DNA from: Synergistaceae bacterium
GTDB taxonomy: Bacteria; Synergistota; Synergistia; Synergistales; Aminobacteriaceae
Direction: 5' to 3'
Length of the DNA stretch: 15,587 bases
NCBI GenBank assembly: GCA_017446645.1
Contig: JAFSQO010000078.1
Coordinates: 1-15,587 of the forward strand
Part shown: piece by piece, positions 6,240-14,353 of the stretch
Numbering within the stretch: position 1 is the first letter of the stretch
Layout: every line of letters begins with the position of its first letter
Position numbers and translations under genes: made by a program
The notes under the pieces: model-generated
What the model saw: the letters and a program-made list of their open reading frames with translations, nothing else
Databases searched by the model: none
Told to the model about the DNA's origin: nothing

Positions 6240-6785
6240 TCACTCTCCGATTACTGCTGCTTCAGGTGATGAGGCAGCTGCTGTTTCCTGACCTGCATTT
6301 GCCAGGCCCCTTAATTTCGTAATCTCGTCTTCAGTCCTTGTAATCTTAATAGCCTCAAGTGTTGCATGAGCAATATTAATTGCATTTGCAGTACGGCCAG
6401 TAACTTTCGTAACAACGTCTTTGACTCCGCCGAGTTCCATAATTGCACGAACTACACCGCCTGCAATAACTCCGGTACCTGCGGGTGAGGGCTTGAGCAA
6501 GACCCTTGCTGCACCAAACTCGCCTACTACAGGGTGAGGAATTGTATCACCTGCGTGCTTGACTGTTACCATGTTCTTCTTTGCCTTCTCGATGCCTTTG
6601 CGGACTGCTTCAGCGATCTCTTTTGCCTTGCCGATTCCGGTGCCGACCTGTGAAGCTCCGTCGCCTACTACGACTAAAACGGCAAATCTGAATCTTTTAC
6701 CGCCTTTGACGACTTTGCTGACACGATTAATAGCTACGACTCGTTCCTGAAATTCGACAGCTTCTACATCATTTCTTCTGGGCAT
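6240..6785 (-). CDS. rpsE: Small subunit ribosomal protein S5
   Basis: S5 is a 30S protein that contributes to decoding accuracy and mRNA entry. The 181-residue product has the double-stranded-RNA-binding-like N-domain with the spectinomycin-loop region RVSKVVKGGKRFRF, then VGDGASQVGTGIGKAKEI. The C-domain contains PSPAGTGVIAGGVVRAI and GRTANAINIAHATLEAI. The end, after about residue 165, is a short Ala/Glu/Ser-rich tail (QETAAASSPEAAVIGE), a little longer than usual. Its ATG abuts the TAA of rplR, and AAGGAGG lies in the rplR 3' end. Confidence 0.98.
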   Translation of the reverse strand: MPRRNDVEAVEFQERVVAINRVSKVVKGGKRFRFAVLVVVGDGASQVGTGIGKAKEIAEAVRKGIEKAKKNMVTVKHAGDTIPHPVVGEFGAARVLLKPSPAGTGVIAGGVVRAIMELGGVKDVVTKVTGRTANAINIAHATLEAIKITRTEDEITKLRGLANAGQETAAASSPEAAVIGE

Positions 6786-7151
6786 TTAGAATACAAGCCC
6801 TCCTTCGCGGGCAGCATCTGCTACTGCCATAACTTTACCGTGATAGGCATGACCTCCGCGGTCAAACACTACTGAGTTAATGCCTTTAGCTTTGGCACGT
6901 TCTGCTATAGTCTTGCCGATTAATTTTGCGGCCTCAATGTTGCAGCCTCCCTTTAACTCTGGCTGTAATGCCTTTTCCAGAGTCGAAGCTGACACTAAAG
7001 TATGGCCTTTGTCGTCATCTATAACCTGAACGTAAATATTTTTCAGACTTCTGAAGACGCAGAGACGAGGCTTTTCTGCTGTCCCTGAGAGTGTCTTGCG
7101 GAGTCTTTCATGCCTTATTACGCGCATATCGTTTCTTGATTTCTTTTTCAT
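6786..7151 (-). CDS. rplR: Large subunit ribosomal protein L18
   Basis: L18 binds 5S rRNA in the central protuberance together with L5 and L25. The 121-residue product has the basic N-terminus with [15 protein letters not shown], the [19 protein letters not shown] strand region, and the C-terminal segment [26 protein letters not shown], all family signatures. The length is typical (about 117-122). Its ATG lies 5 nt after the rplF stop, with only a weak upstream site, so coupling to rplF is likely. Its stop abuts the rpsE start. Confidence 0.98.
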   Translation of the reverse strand: MKKKSRNDMRVIRHERLRKTLSGTAEKPRLCVFRSLKNIYVQVIDDDKGHTLVSASTLEKALQPELKGGCNIEAAKLIGKTIAERAKAKGINSVVFDRGGHAYHGKVMAVADAAREGGLVF

Positions 7152-7156
7152 GTTAT

Positions 7157-7696
7157 TTACTTCGCCCCAGTCTTGCCGGCCTTGCGGATTATATATTCAT
7201 TCTCGAACTTGATACCTTTTCCGTGATAAGGCTCAGGCGGTCGGAATTCTTTTATAAGGGCGCATGTCTGACCTACTAATTCCTTGTCGATACCCCTTAC
7301 ATGGAACTTAATGGGGTTCTCTACAACGATCTCTATACCTTCGGGAGGCGTGAACTCTATCGGGTGAGAGTAGCCTAAGTTCATGACTAACTTTTTGCCC
7401 TGCAACGCTGCCCTCCAGCCTACTCCAACGATTTCCATAGTTTTCGAGAATCCAGCCGTGACTCCTGTGACCATGTTAGCGATTAAAGCTCTGGTCATTC
7501 CGTGCCATGCTCTGGTCTGTTTCTCGTCGTTAGCTCTGGAAACTTTCACGAGTCCGCCGTCGATTTCAAGACTGATTCCGGGCATTAACTCAGCATGTAA
7601 TTCACCCTTTGGGCCTTTGACGATTATGTCATTGCCTTTGAGTTCAACACTTGCACCTTTTACGATTTCTACTGCTTTGCGTCCGATACGAGACAT
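7157..7696 (-). CDS. rplF: Large subunit ribosomal protein L6
   Basis: L6 lies near the sarcin-ricin loop and the factor-binding site of the 50S. The 179-residue product starts [11 protein letters not shown] and has the two repeated L6 domains: the first around [10 protein letters not shown], the second around [24 protein letters not shown]. The C-terminal signature is [17 protein letters not shown], with the conserved PEPYKGKG-type motif as PEPYHGKG. A very strong GAGGAGGAG ribosome binding site sits in the 18 nt gap after rpsH. The gene is followed by rplR with a 5 nt gap. Confidence 0.98.
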   Translation of the reverse strand: MSRIGRKAVEIVKGASVELKGNDIIVKGPKGELHAELMPGISLEIDGGLVKVSRANDEKQTRAWHGMTRALIANMVTGVTAGFSKTMEIVGVGWRAALQGKKLVMNLGYSHPIEFTPPEGIEIVVENPIKFHVRGIDKELVGQTCALIKEFRPPEPYHGKGIKFENEYIIRKAGKTGAK

Positions 7697-7714
7697 GTGA
7701 ATTCTCTCCTCCTC

Positions 7715-8119
7715 TTACCAGACATAGCAGAGAACTTCTCCGCCGAGACCGAGTTTATTGGCCTCTGCGCTGGTCTTCAGGCCCTTTGAAGTCGAAAGAA
7801 TTGCGAGACCTAAACCGCCCATAACAACGGGCAGCTTATCGCGGCCTACATAAATTCTGCGTCCGGGCTTGCTGATTCTTTTAAGTCCCTGAATGACTCT
7901 CTCTCTGGCACTTCCGTATGACAAATAAATCCTGATTTCTGCGTAGGGCTTTGCAGGATCCGTTATCATTCTGAAATTCTTGATATAGCCCTCGTCCTTT
8001 AAGATTCTTGCCAAGGCTAATTTCATCTTGCTCGAAGGGACATCAACGCTCTCTGCATAAGTCATATTAGCGTTTCTAATCCTTGTGAGCATATCTGCAA
8101 CAGGGTCATTAACGTACAA
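7715..8119 (-). CDS. rpsH: Small subunit ribosomal protein S8
   Basis: S8 binds helix 21 of 16S rRNA in the 30S platform and in some bacteria represses its own operon. The 134-residue product starts (M)[17 protein letters not shown], the classic family N-terminus, and ends with [26 protein letters not shown], including the conserved STSKG. The start is TTG at 8119: GGGAGGT lies 7 nt upstream, and the next Met (residue 10) would remove the conserved DP motif. It follows rpsZ with 13 nt between. No S8-binding mRNA mimic is obvious in this gap. Confidence 0.98.
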   Translation of the reverse strand: MYVNDPVADMLTRIRNANMTYAESVDVPSSKMKLALARILKDEGYIKNFRMITDPAKPYAEIRIYLSYGSARERVIQGLKRISKPGRRIYVGRDKLPVVMGGLGLAILSTSKGLKTSAEANKLGLGGEVLCYVW

Positions 8120-8126
8120 CTTTGTG

Positions 8127-8133
8127 ACCTCCC
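8127..8133 (-). promoter_or_regulatory. Shine-Dalgarno site for rpsH (supports TTG start)
   Basis: The minus strand reads GGGAGGT; its first G is the last base of the rpsZ TAG stop. It lies 7 nt before the TTG of rpsH, an ideal spacing, and decides the start of S8. Confidence 0.75.
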
Positions 8134-8318
8134 TACCAGCTCGACTTGACTACGCCGGGGAAGACTCCCTCGCGGGCCATTTTCCTGAAACAGCAGCGGC
8201 ACATGTCAAACATTCTGATATAGCCATGAATTCTGCCGCATAAAGGACATCTGTTATAACGCCTCGTGCTGAATTTCGGGGGGAGCTGTGCTTTTATCTT
8301 CATTGCTTTTCTTGCCAT
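8133..8318 (-). CDS. rpsZ: Small subunit ribosomal protein S14, short zinc type
   Basis: S14 sits in the 30S head. This is the short, zinc-binding form of 61 residues, with CPLC (Cys24, Cys27) and CRCC (Cys40, Cys43) separated by 12 residues. It also has the typical RYNRC start of the finger and the PGVVKSSW end. Zinc-type S14 is found in many Gram-positive and deep-branching lineages, whereas many Proteobacteria carry only the roughly 100-residue zinc-free type. It is encoded between rplE and rpsH, as usual. GGGGG lies upstream of its ATG in the 3' end of rplE. Confidence 0.98.
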   Translation of the reverse strand: MARKAMKIKAQLPPKFSTRRYNRCPLCGRIHGYIRMFDMCRCCFRKMAREGVFPGVVKSSW

Positions 8319-8326
8319 TTTGTGAT

Positions 8327-8890
8327 TTATACCCCCTGATTACCTGTTCTGAAGGGCATTCCAAGTCCCTTGAGTAATGCAAATGCTTCTTCGTCAGTCT
8401 TTGCACTTGTTACTATCGAGATATTCATGCCTCTTGAACGAATAACTTTGTCGTAGCTTATCTCCGGGAAAATTAACTGCTCGCGGAGACCTAAATTATA
8501 ATTTCCGCGTCCGTCAAATCCCTTGCGCGTTACTCCCTGAAAGTCCTTGATTGACGGGAGTGCCAACGAGATAAGCCTGTCCAAGAATTCCCACATCTTT
8601 GCGCCCCTGAGAGTCACTGCACAGGCAACCGGCATATTCTGTCGGACTTTGAAGCCTGCAATTGACTTCTTAGCGCGTTTCAGAAGGGGAGCCTGTCCTG
8701 TAATTGCCCTGAGTTCGCTGATTGCTGCATCCATGAATTTAATATCGAGTTTAGCATCGCCGACTCCAATATTAACTACGACTTTCTCAAGTTTAGGAAG
8801 CTGCATAACGTTCTTATAGCCAAACTCACGCTGCAGGGCAGGGGATACTTCGCTCTTGTATTTCTCAAGCATTCTAGGTGTTACGGCCAT
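8327..8890 (-). CDS. rplE: Large subunit ribosomal protein L5
   Basis: L5 binds 5S rRNA and forms a bridge with S13 in the 30S head. The 187-residue product has [16 protein letters not shown], the conserved rRNA-binding segment [21 protein letters not shown], the region [28 protein letters not shown] in its central part, and the end [20 protein letters not shown]. The length is typical (about 180). GGAGG lies 10 nt before the ATG. It lies 3 nt after the rplX stop and 8 nt before rpsZ. Confidence 0.98.
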   Translation of the reverse strand: MAVTPRMLEKYKSEVSPALQREFGYKNVMQLPKLEKVVVNIGVGDAKLDIKFMDAAISELRAITGQAPLLKRAKKSIAGFKVRQNMPVACAVTLRGAKMWEFLDRLISLALPSIKDFQGVTRKGFDGRGNYNLGLREQLIFPEISYDKVIRSRGMNISIVTSAKTDEEAFALLKGLGMPFRTGNQGV

Positions 8891-8893
8891 AGT

Positions 8894-9223
8894 TTAAAGT
8901 CCTCCCCTGTCGATGATCTCGCCGCACTTCTTGCAGACGCGGACCTTCTTGCCATTCTCAAGGAACGAAGCACCGACTCTAGTAGCCTTTCCGCACTGAG
9001 GGCAGACCAGCATAACTTTGCTTGCATAAATCGGGGCTTCCTGCTTAATAATTCCGGACTGGGGATTATTCTGGCTCGGCCTTACGTGTCTTGATACGAC
9101 GTTGACGCTCTCGACTACTACAAGATCTCTTTCAGGGATTCTTCTAATAATTTTGCCTTCTTTTCCCTTGTCCTTACCGGTTATAACTTTAACACGGTCA
9201 TTCTTCTTTAATCTTACTGTCAT
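8894..9223 (-). CDS. rplX: Large subunit ribosomal protein L24 with zinc-ribbon C-terminus
   Basis: L24 is an early assembly initiator of the 50S and binds near the tunnel exit. The 109-residue product has the N-terminal KOW domain ([15 protein letters not shown]) and the conserved [13 protein letters not shown]. Its C-terminal part has two CxxC pairs, Cys74/Cys77 (CPQCG) and Cys97/Cys100 (CKKCG), likely a zinc ribbon; this occurs in many but not all bacterial L24s. GGAG precedes the ATG. It follows rplN by 12 nt. Confidence 0.98.
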   Translation of the reverse strand: MTVRLKKNDRVKVITGKDKGKEGKIIRRIPERDLVVVESVNVVSRHVRPSQNNPQSGIIKQEAPIYASKVMLVCPQCGKATRVGASFLENGKKVRVCKKCGEIIDRGGL

Positions 9224-9235
9224 GATAAAAATCTC

Positions 9236-9604
9236 CTATACGACTTCAGGAGCAAGCGACAATATGCGCATGTACTTCTTTGCCCTAAGCTCCCTGCCAA
9301 CCGGCCCAAAGATACGTGTACCCCTGGGTTCGCCGTTAGCATCGATTAAGACTGCTGCATTGTCATCAAACCTGACATAAGTCCCGTCACGGCGGCGGAT
9401 TTCCTTCTTTGTCCTGACGATTACTGCCTTGACAACGCTGCCCTTAGGGATATTGCTGTTAGGGATTGCCTCACGTACTGACGCAACGATGACATCACCG
9501 ATTGTGCCGTAACGTCTCTTGCTGCCTCCCATGACCTGAATGCAGAATAACTTTCTGGCACCCGAATTATCAGCGACGTTCAGAACACTAGTAAGCTGAA
9601 TCAT
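9236..9604 (-). CDS. rplN: Large subunit ribosomal protein L14
   Basis: L14 contacts 16S rRNA in a bridge between subunits and binds the anti-association factor RsfS. The 122-residue product begins [18 protein letters not shown] and contains [20 protein letters not shown] and [10 protein letters not shown], all highly conserved. Its end, [22 protein letters not shown], matches the family exactly in form and length. The ATG at 9604 abuts the rpsQ TAA. AGGAGGT lies 10 nt upstream, inside the rpsQ tail codons. Confidence 0.99.
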   Translation of the reverse strand: MIQLTSVLNVADNSGARKLFCIQVMGGSKRRYGTIGDVIVASVREAIPNSNIPKGSVVKAVIVRTKKEIRRRDGTYVRFDDNAAVLIDANGEPRGTRIFGPVGRELRAKKYMRILSLAPEVV

Positions 9605-9901
9605 TTATTCTGAAACCTCCTCGCCTAACACTTCGGCTTCACTTTCACTGCCAAAGACAGGAGCGTGGCGCGTAATCTCAACTAACTCCCAGCGTTTTGT
9701 CTTGCTGAGGGGTCTTGTCTCTCTGATACGGACCTCGTCTCCCATTCCGCACTCATTATTTGCATCATGAGCTACGTATTTTTTTGCGCGTTTAATTCTT
9801 TTTCCATATAACGGGTGTTCGGCCATACGCTCAACACGGACGACTATAGTCTTGTCCATTTTGTTGCTTACGACTATGCCCGTTCTAACTTTACTCGGCA
9901 T
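9605..9901 (-). CDS. rpsQ: Small subunit ribosomal protein S17 with acidic tail
   Basis: S17 is an OB-fold 16S rRNA-binding protein of the 30S body. The 98-residue product has the conserved core [20 protein letters not shown], then [14 protein letters not shown] and the signature [19 protein letters not shown]. After about residue 80 there is an acidic tail ([14 protein letters not shown]); the family is more often about 84-88 residues. The tail's GAG GAG GTT codons provide the Shine-Dalgarno of rplN. Its ATG overlaps the 3' end of rpmC by 11 nt. Confidence 0.98.
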   Translation of the reverse strand: MPSKVRTGIVVSNKMDKTIVVRVERMAEHPLYGKRIKRAKKYVAHDANNECGMGDEVRIRETRPLSKTKRWELVEITRHAPVFGSESEAEVLGEEVSE

Positions 9902-10130
9902 TGTCTGCTGCTTCTTCCTTTTCTTTCTCTACAACGGCTTTCTCAGATGCTATTGTCAGGAGTCTTGCGATAGTCTTCCTGACTTCACGAATTCGGCTTG
10001 TGTTCTTCAAGTGCCCGACAGCATTCTGAAAACGCAGGTTGAATAATTCTGTCTTGTACTCTTTAACTTTTCCGGCAAGCTCTTCACGAGTCATTTCTCT
10101 CAGCTTATCCGGCTTTACGCTCGCGTCCAT
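9891..10130 (-). CDS. rpmC: Large subunit ribosomal protein L29
   Basis: L29 lies at the tunnel exit and helps bind trigger factor and SRP. The 79-residue product is two helices with the conserved [20 protein letters not shown] and the segment [24 protein letters not shown]. The C-terminal end is Lys/Glu-rich and slightly long ([13 protein letters not shown]); the family is usually about 63-72 residues. Its ATG shares one base with the rplP TGA, and its stop lies 11 nt inside rpsQ, so L16, L29 and S17 are probably coupled. Confidence 0.97.
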   Translation of the reverse strand: MDASVKPDKLREMTREELAGKVKEYKTELFNLRFQNAVGHLKNTSRIREVRKTIARLLTIASEKAVVEKEKEEAADNAE

Positions 10131-10549
10131 CAGGCTTCACTCCCTCCGCTGCGTACCATGCGCACTTTTACAGGCAGTTTGTGCGATGCTGTTCTGAATG
10201 CCTGCATTGCTATTTCCTCGCTAATTCCTGAGAACTCGAACAATACACGGCCTCTTTTTACAGCTGCTACCCAGTATTCAGGTGCGCCTTTACCTTTACC
10301 CATACGAGTCTCCAAAGGCTTCTTTGTGTAGGGTCTGTCAGGGAAAACTCTAATCCAGATTTTTCCGCCCTTCTTCATTTTACGCGATATGGCAACACGG
10401 GCTGCTTCGATCTGACGTGCTGAGAGCCAGACGTTTTCGAGAGCCTGAATTCCGTAATCACCGAAATCGACTTTAGTACCGCCTTTAGAGATGCCTCTTA
10501 ACGGGGATCTATGAGACTTACGATATTTTACGCGGCTTGGCATTAACAT
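10130..10549 (-). CDS. rplP: Large subunit ribosomal protein L16
   Basis: L16 is a late-assembling large-subunit protein near the A and P sites. The 139-residue product starts [11 protein letters not shown], the family start, and has [21 protein letters not shown], then [20 protein letters not shown] and [20 protein letters not shown]. These are strong family signatures, and the length is typical. The ATG at 10549 is preferred over the one at 10543 because the MLMP start is conserved. It follows rpsC by 6 nt, and its stop overlaps rpmC by one base. Confidence 0.98.
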   Translation of the reverse strand: MLMPSRVKYRKSHRSPLRGISKGGTKVDFGDYGIQALENVWLSARQIEAARVAISRKMKKGGKIWIRVFPDRPYTKKPLETRMGKGKGAPEYWVAAVKRGRVLFEFSGISEEIAMQAFRTASHKLPVKVRMVRSGGSEA

Positions 10550-10555
10550 GATTTA

Positions 10556-11239
10556 TTATGCCCCCTTGTTAGCCGGCCTGTTGCGTGCTGGACGTGCAGG
10601 TGCCTGGGCTTTCTCGTTCTGTCTGTCTCTGTAAATCCAGACTTTGCAGCCTATAACCCCATACATCGTAACGGCTTCGGCAAAACCGTAATCAATATCA
10701 GCCTTTATCGTCGAAAGAGGCAGCTGGCCCTCGTTATACCATTCTGTACGGGCGATTTCTGCTCCTCCGAGACGGCCTGCAACCTGAGCTTTGATGCCTT
10801 TGACTCCGGCCTTCGTTGCCCTGAAGATTGCCTGCTTCATTGCGCGCCTGAAAGATACCCTGCGTTCAAGTGAGCTTGCTATGCCCTCTGCGACTAACTG
10901 GGCTTCAACGTCGGGATTGTTGATCTCATGAACGTTTACCATGACTTTGCCGCCTGTGATGGCCTGAAGCTCGTTCTTGATATTCTGAATCTCATTGCCG
11001 CCGCGTCCGATTACAACGCCCGGCCTTGCTGTATGAATAGTGAACCTGACGACAGGCCCGACTCTCTCGATCTCGATCTTGGAGATGCCTGCGCCTTCCC
11101 ACTTTTTCATAATATATTTACGCAGTTTTATATCTTCGTGTAATTTCTTTGCGTAATTCTTTTTATCTGCATACCATCTTGACTGCCATTCACTTGAGAC
11201 ACCAAGACGGTAACCTACGGGGTGAACTTTCTGTCCCAT
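10556..11239 (-). CDS. rpsC: Small subunit ribosomal protein S3
   Basis: S3 lies in the 30S head and helps form the mRNA entry channel. The 227-residue product starts MGQKVHPVGYRLGVSSEWQS and has the KH domain with the GRGG loop (VIGRGGNEIQNIKNEL), and a C-terminal domain with VSFRRAMKQAIFRATKAGVKG and GRLGGAEIARTEWY. The tail is Ala/Pro/Arg-rich. The length is typical. A TAGGAGGA site, whose TAG is the rplV stop, precedes its ATG. Confidence 0.98.
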   Translation of the reverse strand: MGQKVHPVGYRLGVSSEWQSRWYADKKNYAKKLHEDIKLRKYIMKKWEGAGISKIEIERVGPVVRFTIHTARPGVVIGRGGNEIQNIKNELQAITGGKVMVNVHEINNPDVEAQLVAEGIASSLERRVSFRRAMKQAIFRATKAGVKGIKAQVAGRLGGAEIARTEWYNEGQLPLSTIKADIDYGFAEAVTMYGVIGCKVWIYRDRQNEKAQAPARPARNRPANKGA

Positions 11240-11256
11240 TGTAAAAAAATTTCCTC

Positions 11257-11604
11257 CTACTGACGTTCGCCGAGGGTAATCGTTACATGCGATAACTTAT
11301 GCACGTAAGGATGAGCGCGTCCCATTGAGACCGGCCTGAATCTCTTCATCATGGGGCCTTGATTTGCGAATGCCTCATGAACGTATAATTTATCTAAGTC
11401 CATGCCGTAATTGTGCTCTGCGTTCGCCATTGCGCTGTTTAACACCTTCAAAATTATTCCGGCAGCTCTCTTGTTGCTGAACTTCAAAATCACAACTGCT
11501 TTTGCTGCACTCTTCCCGCGAATAAGCTCAAGGACCTGACGAAGCTTGTAAGGCGAAATCCTGGCGTTTCGTGTCATTGCTGTTGCTGTCTTTATCTCTG
11601 CCAT
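11257..11604 (-). CDS. rplV: Large subunit ribosomal protein L22
   Basis: L22 lines the exit tunnel; its long beta-hairpin lies near the macrolide site. The 115-residue product has the family features ARISPYKLRQVLELIRGK, then LNSAMANAEHNYGMDLDKL and the hairpin around residues 80-104. The hairpin reads MMKRFRPVSMGRAHPYVHK, which keeps Gly95-Arg96-Ala97 but has Val92-Ser93 where most bacteria have Arg-Ala. The length is typical. It follows rpsS by 13 nt, with GGGAGAG upstream that includes the final base of the rpsS TAG stop. Confidence 0.97.
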   Translation of the reverse strand: MAEIKTATAMTRNARISPYKLRQVLELIRGKSAAKAVVILKFSNKRAAGIILKVLNSAMANAEHNYGMDLDKLYVHEAFANQGPMMKRFRPVSMGRAHPYVHKLSHVTITLGERQ

Positions 11605-11617
11605 GACTTAACTCTCC

Positions 11618-11887
11618 CTACTTCTTCTTATCCTGTCCGGCGTGATGTCCGAATTTCCTTGTCGGAGCAAACTCGCCCAGCTTATGCCCTACCATGTTCT
11701 CGCTGATATAAACAGGCAAGTGCATTCTACCGTTGTGAACTGCGATAGTGTGTCCAATCATCTGAGGCACCACCGTTGAACGCCTTGACCAGGTTTTAAT
11801 TACTTTTTTATTGCCTGAGACGTTCATGTCTTCGATTCTGTCAAGAAGCCTCTGTTCAACAAAAGGCCCTTTCTTTGTTGAGCGCAT
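11618..11887 (-). CDS. rpsS: Small subunit ribosomal protein S19
   Basis: S19 lies in the 30S head and contacts S13 and the A-site finger bridge. The 89-residue product begins [18 protein letters not shown] and has [24 protein letters not shown] in its core, followed by the conserved [20 protein letters not shown]. The length is typical (about 92). AGGAG lies about 13 nt before the ATG in the 22 nt gap after rplB. Confidence 0.98.
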   Translation of the reverse strand: MRSTKKGPFVEQRLLDRIEDMNVSGNKKVIKTWSRRSTVVPQMIGHTIAVHNGRMHLPVYISENMVGHKLGEFAPTRKFGHHAGQDKKK

Positions 11888-11909
11888 TTATATTCTTCAG
11901 CTCCTTAAT

Positions 11910-12737
11910 TTATTTATCATAACGCCTGCGTACGATAAGCCTGTCAGAAGACTTGCGCTTGCGTGTCTTGTAACCCTTTGCAGGAGTTCCCCAAGGTGAG
12001 ACGGGGTGCTTGTTGGATTTCGATTTACCTTCACCGCCGCCCATAGGGTGATCTACGGGGTTCATAACCATTCCTCGGACGCTGGGCCTGCGACCCTTCC
12101 AACGGGTTTTGCCTGCCTTACCGAGTGAAATATTGTCGTAATCTTCGTTACCGACCTGTCCAACTGTAGCCATGCATTCGAGTAAAATTAATCTTAACTC
12201 GCCGCTGGGCATCCTGATATATGCATACTTGCCCTCTTTGGACATTAACTGGGCCGAAGTTCCTGCTGACCTTACAAGTTTTGCTCCTGTTCCGGGCTGA
12301 AGCTCGATATTATGAATAACAGTACCGACCGGAATATCTTTGAGCTTTAAGGCATTACCAGGTGTTATATCGCTCTCAGGGCCTGAGTAAATTACATCAC
12401 CGACATTAAGACCCTTGGGCATTATGATATAACGCTTCTCGCCGTCAGCATAGTTAATCAGGGCTATCCTTGCATTTCTGTTAGGGTCATACTCAACAGT
12501 TGCAACTCTGCCGGGAATGCCTAATTTCTCGCGCTTAAAATCTATTATCCTGTAAGCCCTTCTGTGTCCGCCTCCGATATGCCTCATGGTGATTCGGCCT
12601 GTATTATTGCGGCCTCCATGCTTCCTGAGATGGACTATGAGCGAGCGTTCAGGTTTATCTGCCGTAATATCCTCGCGTCCCTGTATGCTCATATGGCGGC
12701 GGGCTGCTGTGTACGGCTTAAATTGTTTAATTGACAT
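11910..12737 (-). CDS. rplB: Large subunit ribosomal protein L2
   Basis: L2 is one of the most conserved large-subunit proteins and lies next to the peptidyl transferase centre. From the ATG at 12737 the product has 275 residues, starting [17 protein letters not shown]. It contains [24 protein letters not shown] sequence (here [20 protein letters not shown]), [16 protein letters not shown], and the C-terminal [13 protein letters not shown]. In most bacteria this last motif is DHPHGGGEG; here the second His is Met, while the first His (E. coli H229) is kept. An in-frame GTG at 12770 would add 11 residues but lies within rplW and upstream of the AGGAGA site, so ATG is chosen. Confidence 0.98.
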   Translation of the reverse strand: MSIKQFKPYTAARRHMSIQGREDITADKPERSLIVHLRKHGGRNNTGRITMRHIGGGHRRAYRIIDFKREKLGIPGRVATVEYDPNRNARIALINYADGEKRYIIMPKGLNVGDVIYSGPESDITPGNALKLKDIPVGTVIHNIELQPGTGAKLVRSAGTSAQLMSKEGKYAYIRMPSGELRLILLECMATVGQVGNEDYDNISLGKAGKTRWKGRRPSVRGMVMNPVDHPMGGGEGKSKSNKHPVSPWGTPAKGYKTRKRKSSDRLIVRRRYDK

Positions 12738-12756
12738 GTAAAAATTTCTCCTGTAA

Positions 12757-13053
12757 TTAGATCGAGGCACCCTCGAAGAACTCTATATGCTGGTCCGGTT
12801 TGAGAGCTACAACAGCTTTCTTCCATGAACGAGTATAACCCTTCGATGCTCCCCTTCTGCGCAGCTTGCCTTTTACGTTAATCGTGTTCACGCTGGCGAC
12901 TTTGACGTTAAAGACTTCTTCAACGGCGTTACGAATCTGAATCTTGTTCGCGTCCCTGTGAACTTCAAACGTGTATTTATTCAGAGCCATAAGGGAACTT
13001 GATTTCTCCGTAATAATCGGGCGGATTATTATATCATGAGCAGTTAAATTCAT
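12757..13053 (-). CDS. rplW: Large subunit ribosomal protein L23
   Basis: L23 sits at the tunnel exit and is the main docking site for trigger factor and SRP. The 98-residue product starts [19 protein letters not shown] and has the family segment [20 protein letters not shown], with the Glu-containing FEV strand, and [18 protein letters not shown]. The length is typical. The ATG overlaps the rplD TGA by 4 nt (ATGA), and AGGAGGT lies about 9 nt upstream in rplD. Confidence 0.98.
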   Translation of the reverse strand: MNLTAHDIIIRPIITEKSSSLMALNKYTFEVHRDANKIQIRNAVEEVFNVKVASVNTINVKGKLRRRGASKGYTRSWKKAVVALKPDQHIEFFEGASI

Positions 13054-13676
13054 CTGGAATAAACCTCCTCAATCTTCGCAACAACTTCGGGAGTTACTAT
13101 CAGGTTCTTAGCGTTCAGAATGTCATAAACGTTAATGCTTGCTACGTTAATACACTTTGCACCGGGAATATTTCTCACTGAGTGAGTTACGTTAAGGGCA
13201 TTGTTGTGATAAATCACTAAGGTCTTGCCGACTCCAAGGGCATTAAATAAATTCTTCACTGCCTTAGTTGACGGCTTGTCGAGTAAATCAAACCCCTTGA
13301 CGACTGACATTAAATCCTCGCGGACCTTATCAGACAATACGCTTCTCAATGCAAGCTGACGGACCTTTTTATTAACCCTCTGGTGATAATCCCTGGGGTG
13401 AGGACCATGAGCAACTCCGCCATGTACCCAAATCGGTGAACGTGTAGAACCCTGACGAGCGCGTCCTGTGTGCTTCTGTCTCCAGGGCTTTTTGCCTCCG
13501 CCTGAAACATCGCCACGAGTTTTAGTGCTGTGAGTTCCCTGACGGCAATTAGCTAAGTGAGCTACGACTACCTGATGAATCGCAGGCATATGAACAGGAG
13601 TATCGAAGACCTTTGCTGAAAGCTCCATTTCTCCAGCTCTTTCCCCGTTGAACTCATATATTTTTACGAACGGCAT
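13050..13676 (-). CDS. rplD: Large subunit ribosomal protein L4
   Basis: L4 has a globular domain and a long loop in the exit tunnel; in E. coli it also represses the S10 operon. The 208-residue product has the tunnel-loop signature GGGKKPWRQKHTGRARQGSTR, read here as separate pieces KPWRQKHTGRARQG and STRSPIWVHGGVAHGPHPRDY. The C-terminal domain is a Rossmann-like fold ([26 protein letters not shown]). AAGGAGG lies about 9 nt before the ATG in the 14 nt gap after rplC. The length is typical. Confidence 0.98.
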   Translation of the reverse strand: MPFVKIYEFNGERAGEMELSAKVFDTPVHMPAIHQVVVAHLANCRQGTHSTKTRGDVSGGGKKPWRQKHTGRARQGSTRSPIWVHGGVAHGPHPRDYHQRVNKKVRQLALRSVLSDKVREDLMSVVKGFDLLDKPSTKAVKNLFNALGVGKTLVIYHNNALNVTHSVRNIPGAKCINVASINVYDILNAKNLIVTPEVVAKIEEVYSR

Positions 13677-13690
13677 TATTCTTTCCCTCC

Positions 13691-14317
13691 TTATGCTTTC
13701 TTGTAGAGGGCGAGCAGGCTGTTCTTTGAGCCGGGTACTGCACCTTTTACCAGAATTAAATTATTCTCAACGTCAACAGCCATTACAGTAAGATTTTTCA
13801 CTGTAACTTTATCGCTTCCCATGTGTCCGGGCATTCTCTTACCGGGGAATACACGACCGGGATACGATATAGCACCGCTTGAACCGCCGTGACGGTGTTC
13901 GACTGACGTACCGTGACTGAACTGCTGGCCGCCGAAGTGATGACGCTTCATGACTCCTGCAAAGCCCTTGCCTTTGGAAATTCCTTTGACGTTAATTTTT
14001 TCTCCGGCTGCAAATAAGTCCGCTTTGATCTCCTGACCAACTTCATAGCCTTTCACGTCATCGAGCCTGAATTCCCGAAGAGTCTTCTTTGGTTCGAGAT
14101 TCAACTTCTCGAACATAACTTTTTGCGGTTTGGACAGCTTATGAGCCTTGACAGCCCCAAAGCCGAGAAGAACAGCTGAGTAGCCGTTCTGTTCAGGGGT
14201 TCTCAGAGCTACGACAGAACACGGCCCGGCAAGGACGACCGTAACTGCTACGGCCTGTCCTTCTGAGTCATAAATCTGTGTCATTCCGAGTTTTTTCCCC
14301 AGAATCCCAATTGACAT
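13691..14317 (-). CDS. rplC: Large subunit ribosomal protein L3
   Basis: L3 is an early 50S assembly protein that reaches toward the peptidyl transferase centre. The 208-residue product starts MSIGILGKKLGMTQIYDSEG and has the conserved GISKGKGFAGVMKRHHFGGQ, then YPGRVFPGKRMPGHMGSDKV and the end LVKGAVPGSKNSLLALYKK. The length is typical (about 206-212). AAGGGAG lies about 10 nt before the ATG. It follows rpsJ after 36 nt, which are AT-rich with no clear structure. Confidence 0.98.
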   Translation of the reverse strand: MSIGILGKKLGMTQIYDSEGQAVAVTVVLAGPCSVVALRTPEQNGYSAVLLGFGAVKAHKLSKPQKVMFEKLNLEPKKTLREFRLDDVKGYEVGQEIKADLFAAGEKINVKGISKGKGFAGVMKRHHFGGQQFSHGTSVEHRHGGSSGAISYPGRVFPGKRMPGHMGSDKVTVKNLTVMAVDVENNLILVKGAVPGSKNSLLALYKKA

Positions 14318-14353
14318 GTTTGTAAATTCTCCCTTACAACTAGAAATTAAAAA

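Noticed and set aside
6235..6243. GTG start for rpmD at 6243 and TTG start for rplO at 6059
   Set aside because: Both lie almost on top of their ribosome binding sites and add residues not seen in L30 or L15. The ATGs at 6234 and 6050 fit the family starts.
12738..12770. GTG start for rplB at 12770 giving 11 extra residues
   Set aside because: The extension lies upstream of the AGGAGA site and inside rplW, and L2 orthologues begin at the [12 protein letters not shown] sequence encoded from the ATG at 12737.
14318..14353. T-rich stretch (TTTTTAATTTTTAATTTC on the coding strand) between rpsJ and rplC considered as a terminator or promoter
   Set aside because: There is no stem-loop before the T-rich run, and no paired -35/-10 with good spacing. 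It is probably an AT-rich spacer ahead of the rplC ribosome binding site.
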